Below are positions 12,633-13,456 of a DNA stretch of 13,456 nt, one piece after another. Numbering within the stretch: the stretch's first letter is position 1; every line of letters starts with the position of its first letter. The DNA comes from Lishizhenia sp. (GTDB lineage: Bacteria > Bacteroidota > Bacteroidia > Flavobacteriales_D > Crocinitomicaceae). The notes under the pieces are model-generated. The model had not been told where the DNA came from. It searched no databases and saw nothing but the letters and a program-made list of their open reading frames with translations. The translations under genes and the position numbers were made by a program. The stretch lies in the NCBI GenBank assembly GCA_007117055.1, contig SKHH01000022.1:1-13456 (forward strand), in the 5' to 3' direction.

Positions 12633-13456
12633 ATGGAAAAAAGATTTCAAGTACTGGTTATTGGTGCAGGAACTGGCGGTATCATGGTCGCTGCCCAACT
12701 CAATAAAAAATACCCAGACATAAATGTTGGTATAATCGATCCAGCAGAATTTCATTACTACCAACCGGCTTGGACATTGGTTGGGGCTGGAACATACAGC
12801 TTCGAAAAAACTAAAAAACCAATGAAGGATTTAATTCCTTTAAAATCTGCTTGGATAAAAGATAAAGTAAACCAAATCAATGCGAAAGAAAATAAAGTTA
12901 CTACTGATAATCATGGAGAAATAGGTTATGATTATTTGGTTGTTTCTCCTGGACTCGTTTATGACTACACCAAGGTGCCCGGATTAAAAGAGGTTCTTGA
13001 AGATCCTAATAGTATGGCAAGTAGTGTTTATACAGATCCAGATAAAACATGGAGAGACATTCAAAAATTCAAAGGAGGCACTGCACTTTTTACCCAACCA
13101 ACAACTCCAATAAAATGTGGTGGTGCTCCACAAAAAATAATGTATTTAGCAGAGGCTGCTTTTAAAAAGAAAGGCATTACTGATAAAACAAAAATTACTT
13201 TCGCCACCAATGGAGGAGTTATTTTTGGCATCAAACCTATTAAGGAAACTTTAATGAAAGTTGTCGATAGAAAAAACATTGCTTTAAAGTTTGGACATAA
13301 TCTTGTTAAAGTTGACCCAAAAGAAAAAATTGCTTGGTATAAATTAGGAGACAACGTTGGGTACCATAATGAATCTGTTGGCGTTGAAACCATTGAACAA
13401 GACGGACTGGTTGGAATAAAATATGATTTCTTACACACAGCTCCTCCCTCTGTGGC
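12633..13456 (+). CDS. sqr: Sulfide:quinone oxidoreductase, SQOR type (partial, 3' end outside window)
   Basis: The ATG at 12633 opens a frame of 274 codons plus two bases that continues past the right edge. It is an FAD-dependent oxidoreductase with the dinucleotide-binding motif VIGAGTGGIMVAAQL (9-23), HYYQPAWTLVGAG (41-53) and VVSPGLVYDY (103-112). The segment TPIKCGGAPQKIMYLAEAAF (158-177) contains Cys162, which aligns with the first catalytic cysteine of mitochondrial SQOR, and HTAPPS at the end is also characteristic. These match the eukaryotic-like (type II) SQR group, which oxidises sulfide to a persulfide-level product and passes electrons to quinone at the membrane. The second catalytic cysteine should lie beyond the window. 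The reading frame on the opposite strand here is a shadow. A Crp/Fnr-like site precedes the gene; the partner genes are out of view. Confidence 0.93.
   Translation, partial: MEKRFQVLVIGAGTGGIMVAAQLNKKYPDINVGIIDPAEFHYYQPAWTLVGAGTYSFEKTKKPMKDLIPLKSAWIKDKVNQINAKENKVTTDNHGEIGYDYLVVSPGLVYDYTKVPGLKEVLEDPNSMASSVYTDPDKTWRDIQKFKGGTALFTQPTTPIKCGGAPQKIMYLAEAAFKKKGITDKTKITFATNGGVIFGIKPIKETLMKVVDRKNIALKFGHNLVKVDPKEKIAWYKLGDNVGYHNESVGVETIEQDGLVGIKYDFLHTAPPSV

Noticed and set aside
13061..13438. A 125-codon open frame on the minus strand
   Set aside because: It lies wholly antisense to the well-supported SQR gene, has a low-complexity Phe/Pro/Ser-rich translation and no family resemblance.

Overview
The window looks like chromosomal DNA from a Bacteroidota bacterium, most likely a member of Flavobacteriales. 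The evidence is the AT-rich base composition, start codons without Shine-Dalgarno sequences, Bacteroidota-type promoters (TTTG, 19-21 nt, TAnnTTTG) upstream of rplU and of a YceI-fusion gene, and families typical of the phylum (DUF2279, DUF4476, DUF2784, a sphingolipid-type PLP synthase). Most of the window is ordinary core genome. I see no CRISPR array, tRNA, rRNA, phage gene or intact insertion sequence.

Layout: (1) Positions 1-1010, minus strand: a methyltransferase cut by the window edge, preceded by a small DUF2784 membrane protein. (2) 1065-1799, plus strand: promoter, rplU, rpmA and a strong intrinsic terminator. (3) 1821-3483, minus strand: overlapping xseA-xseB, both subunits of exonuclease VII. 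(4) 3677-4369, plus strand: a Crp/Fnr-family regulator. (5) 4376-4473: a nested inverted-repeat element with MITE-like features between two convergent genes. (6) 4487-5125, minus strand: a secreted protein with a MORN-like C-terminus and a possible degenerate OmpA-like domain. (7) 5178-6552, minus strand: a serine palmitoyltransferase/2-amino-3-ketobutyrate CoA ligase-type enzyme with terminator, leader hairpin and promoter -7 element. (8) 6693-9338, minus strand: a DUF2279 protein and a large membrane protein fused to a C-terminal YceI domain. (9) 9406-10995, minus strand: lemA followed by an M48 (HtpX-like) protease, with a terminator-like hairpin between them. (10) 11065-11355, minus strand: a small membrane protein. 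(11) 11356-11667: an intergenic region with two separate operator-like palindromes. (12) 11668-12504, plus strand: a secreted protein with two DUF4476 units. (13) 12572-13456, plus strand: a Crp/Fnr-like site, then a sulfide:quinone oxidoreductase cut by the right edge.

Functionally the region combines translation (L21, L27), DNA repair (ExoVII), envelope biology (sphingoid-base synthesis, LemA/M48 membrane proteostasis, DUF2279, YceI, secreted DUF4476) and sulfide oxidation. I found no convincing new multi-gene system. The signals most worth a second look are non-coding: the 98-bp inverted-repeat element, the 21-bp dyad at 11441, the lemA/M48 attenuator-like hairpin, the spt leader hairpin and the operator-like site before the SQR gene. 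Among proteins they are the multi-TM/YceI fusion and the internally duplicated DUF4476 protein.
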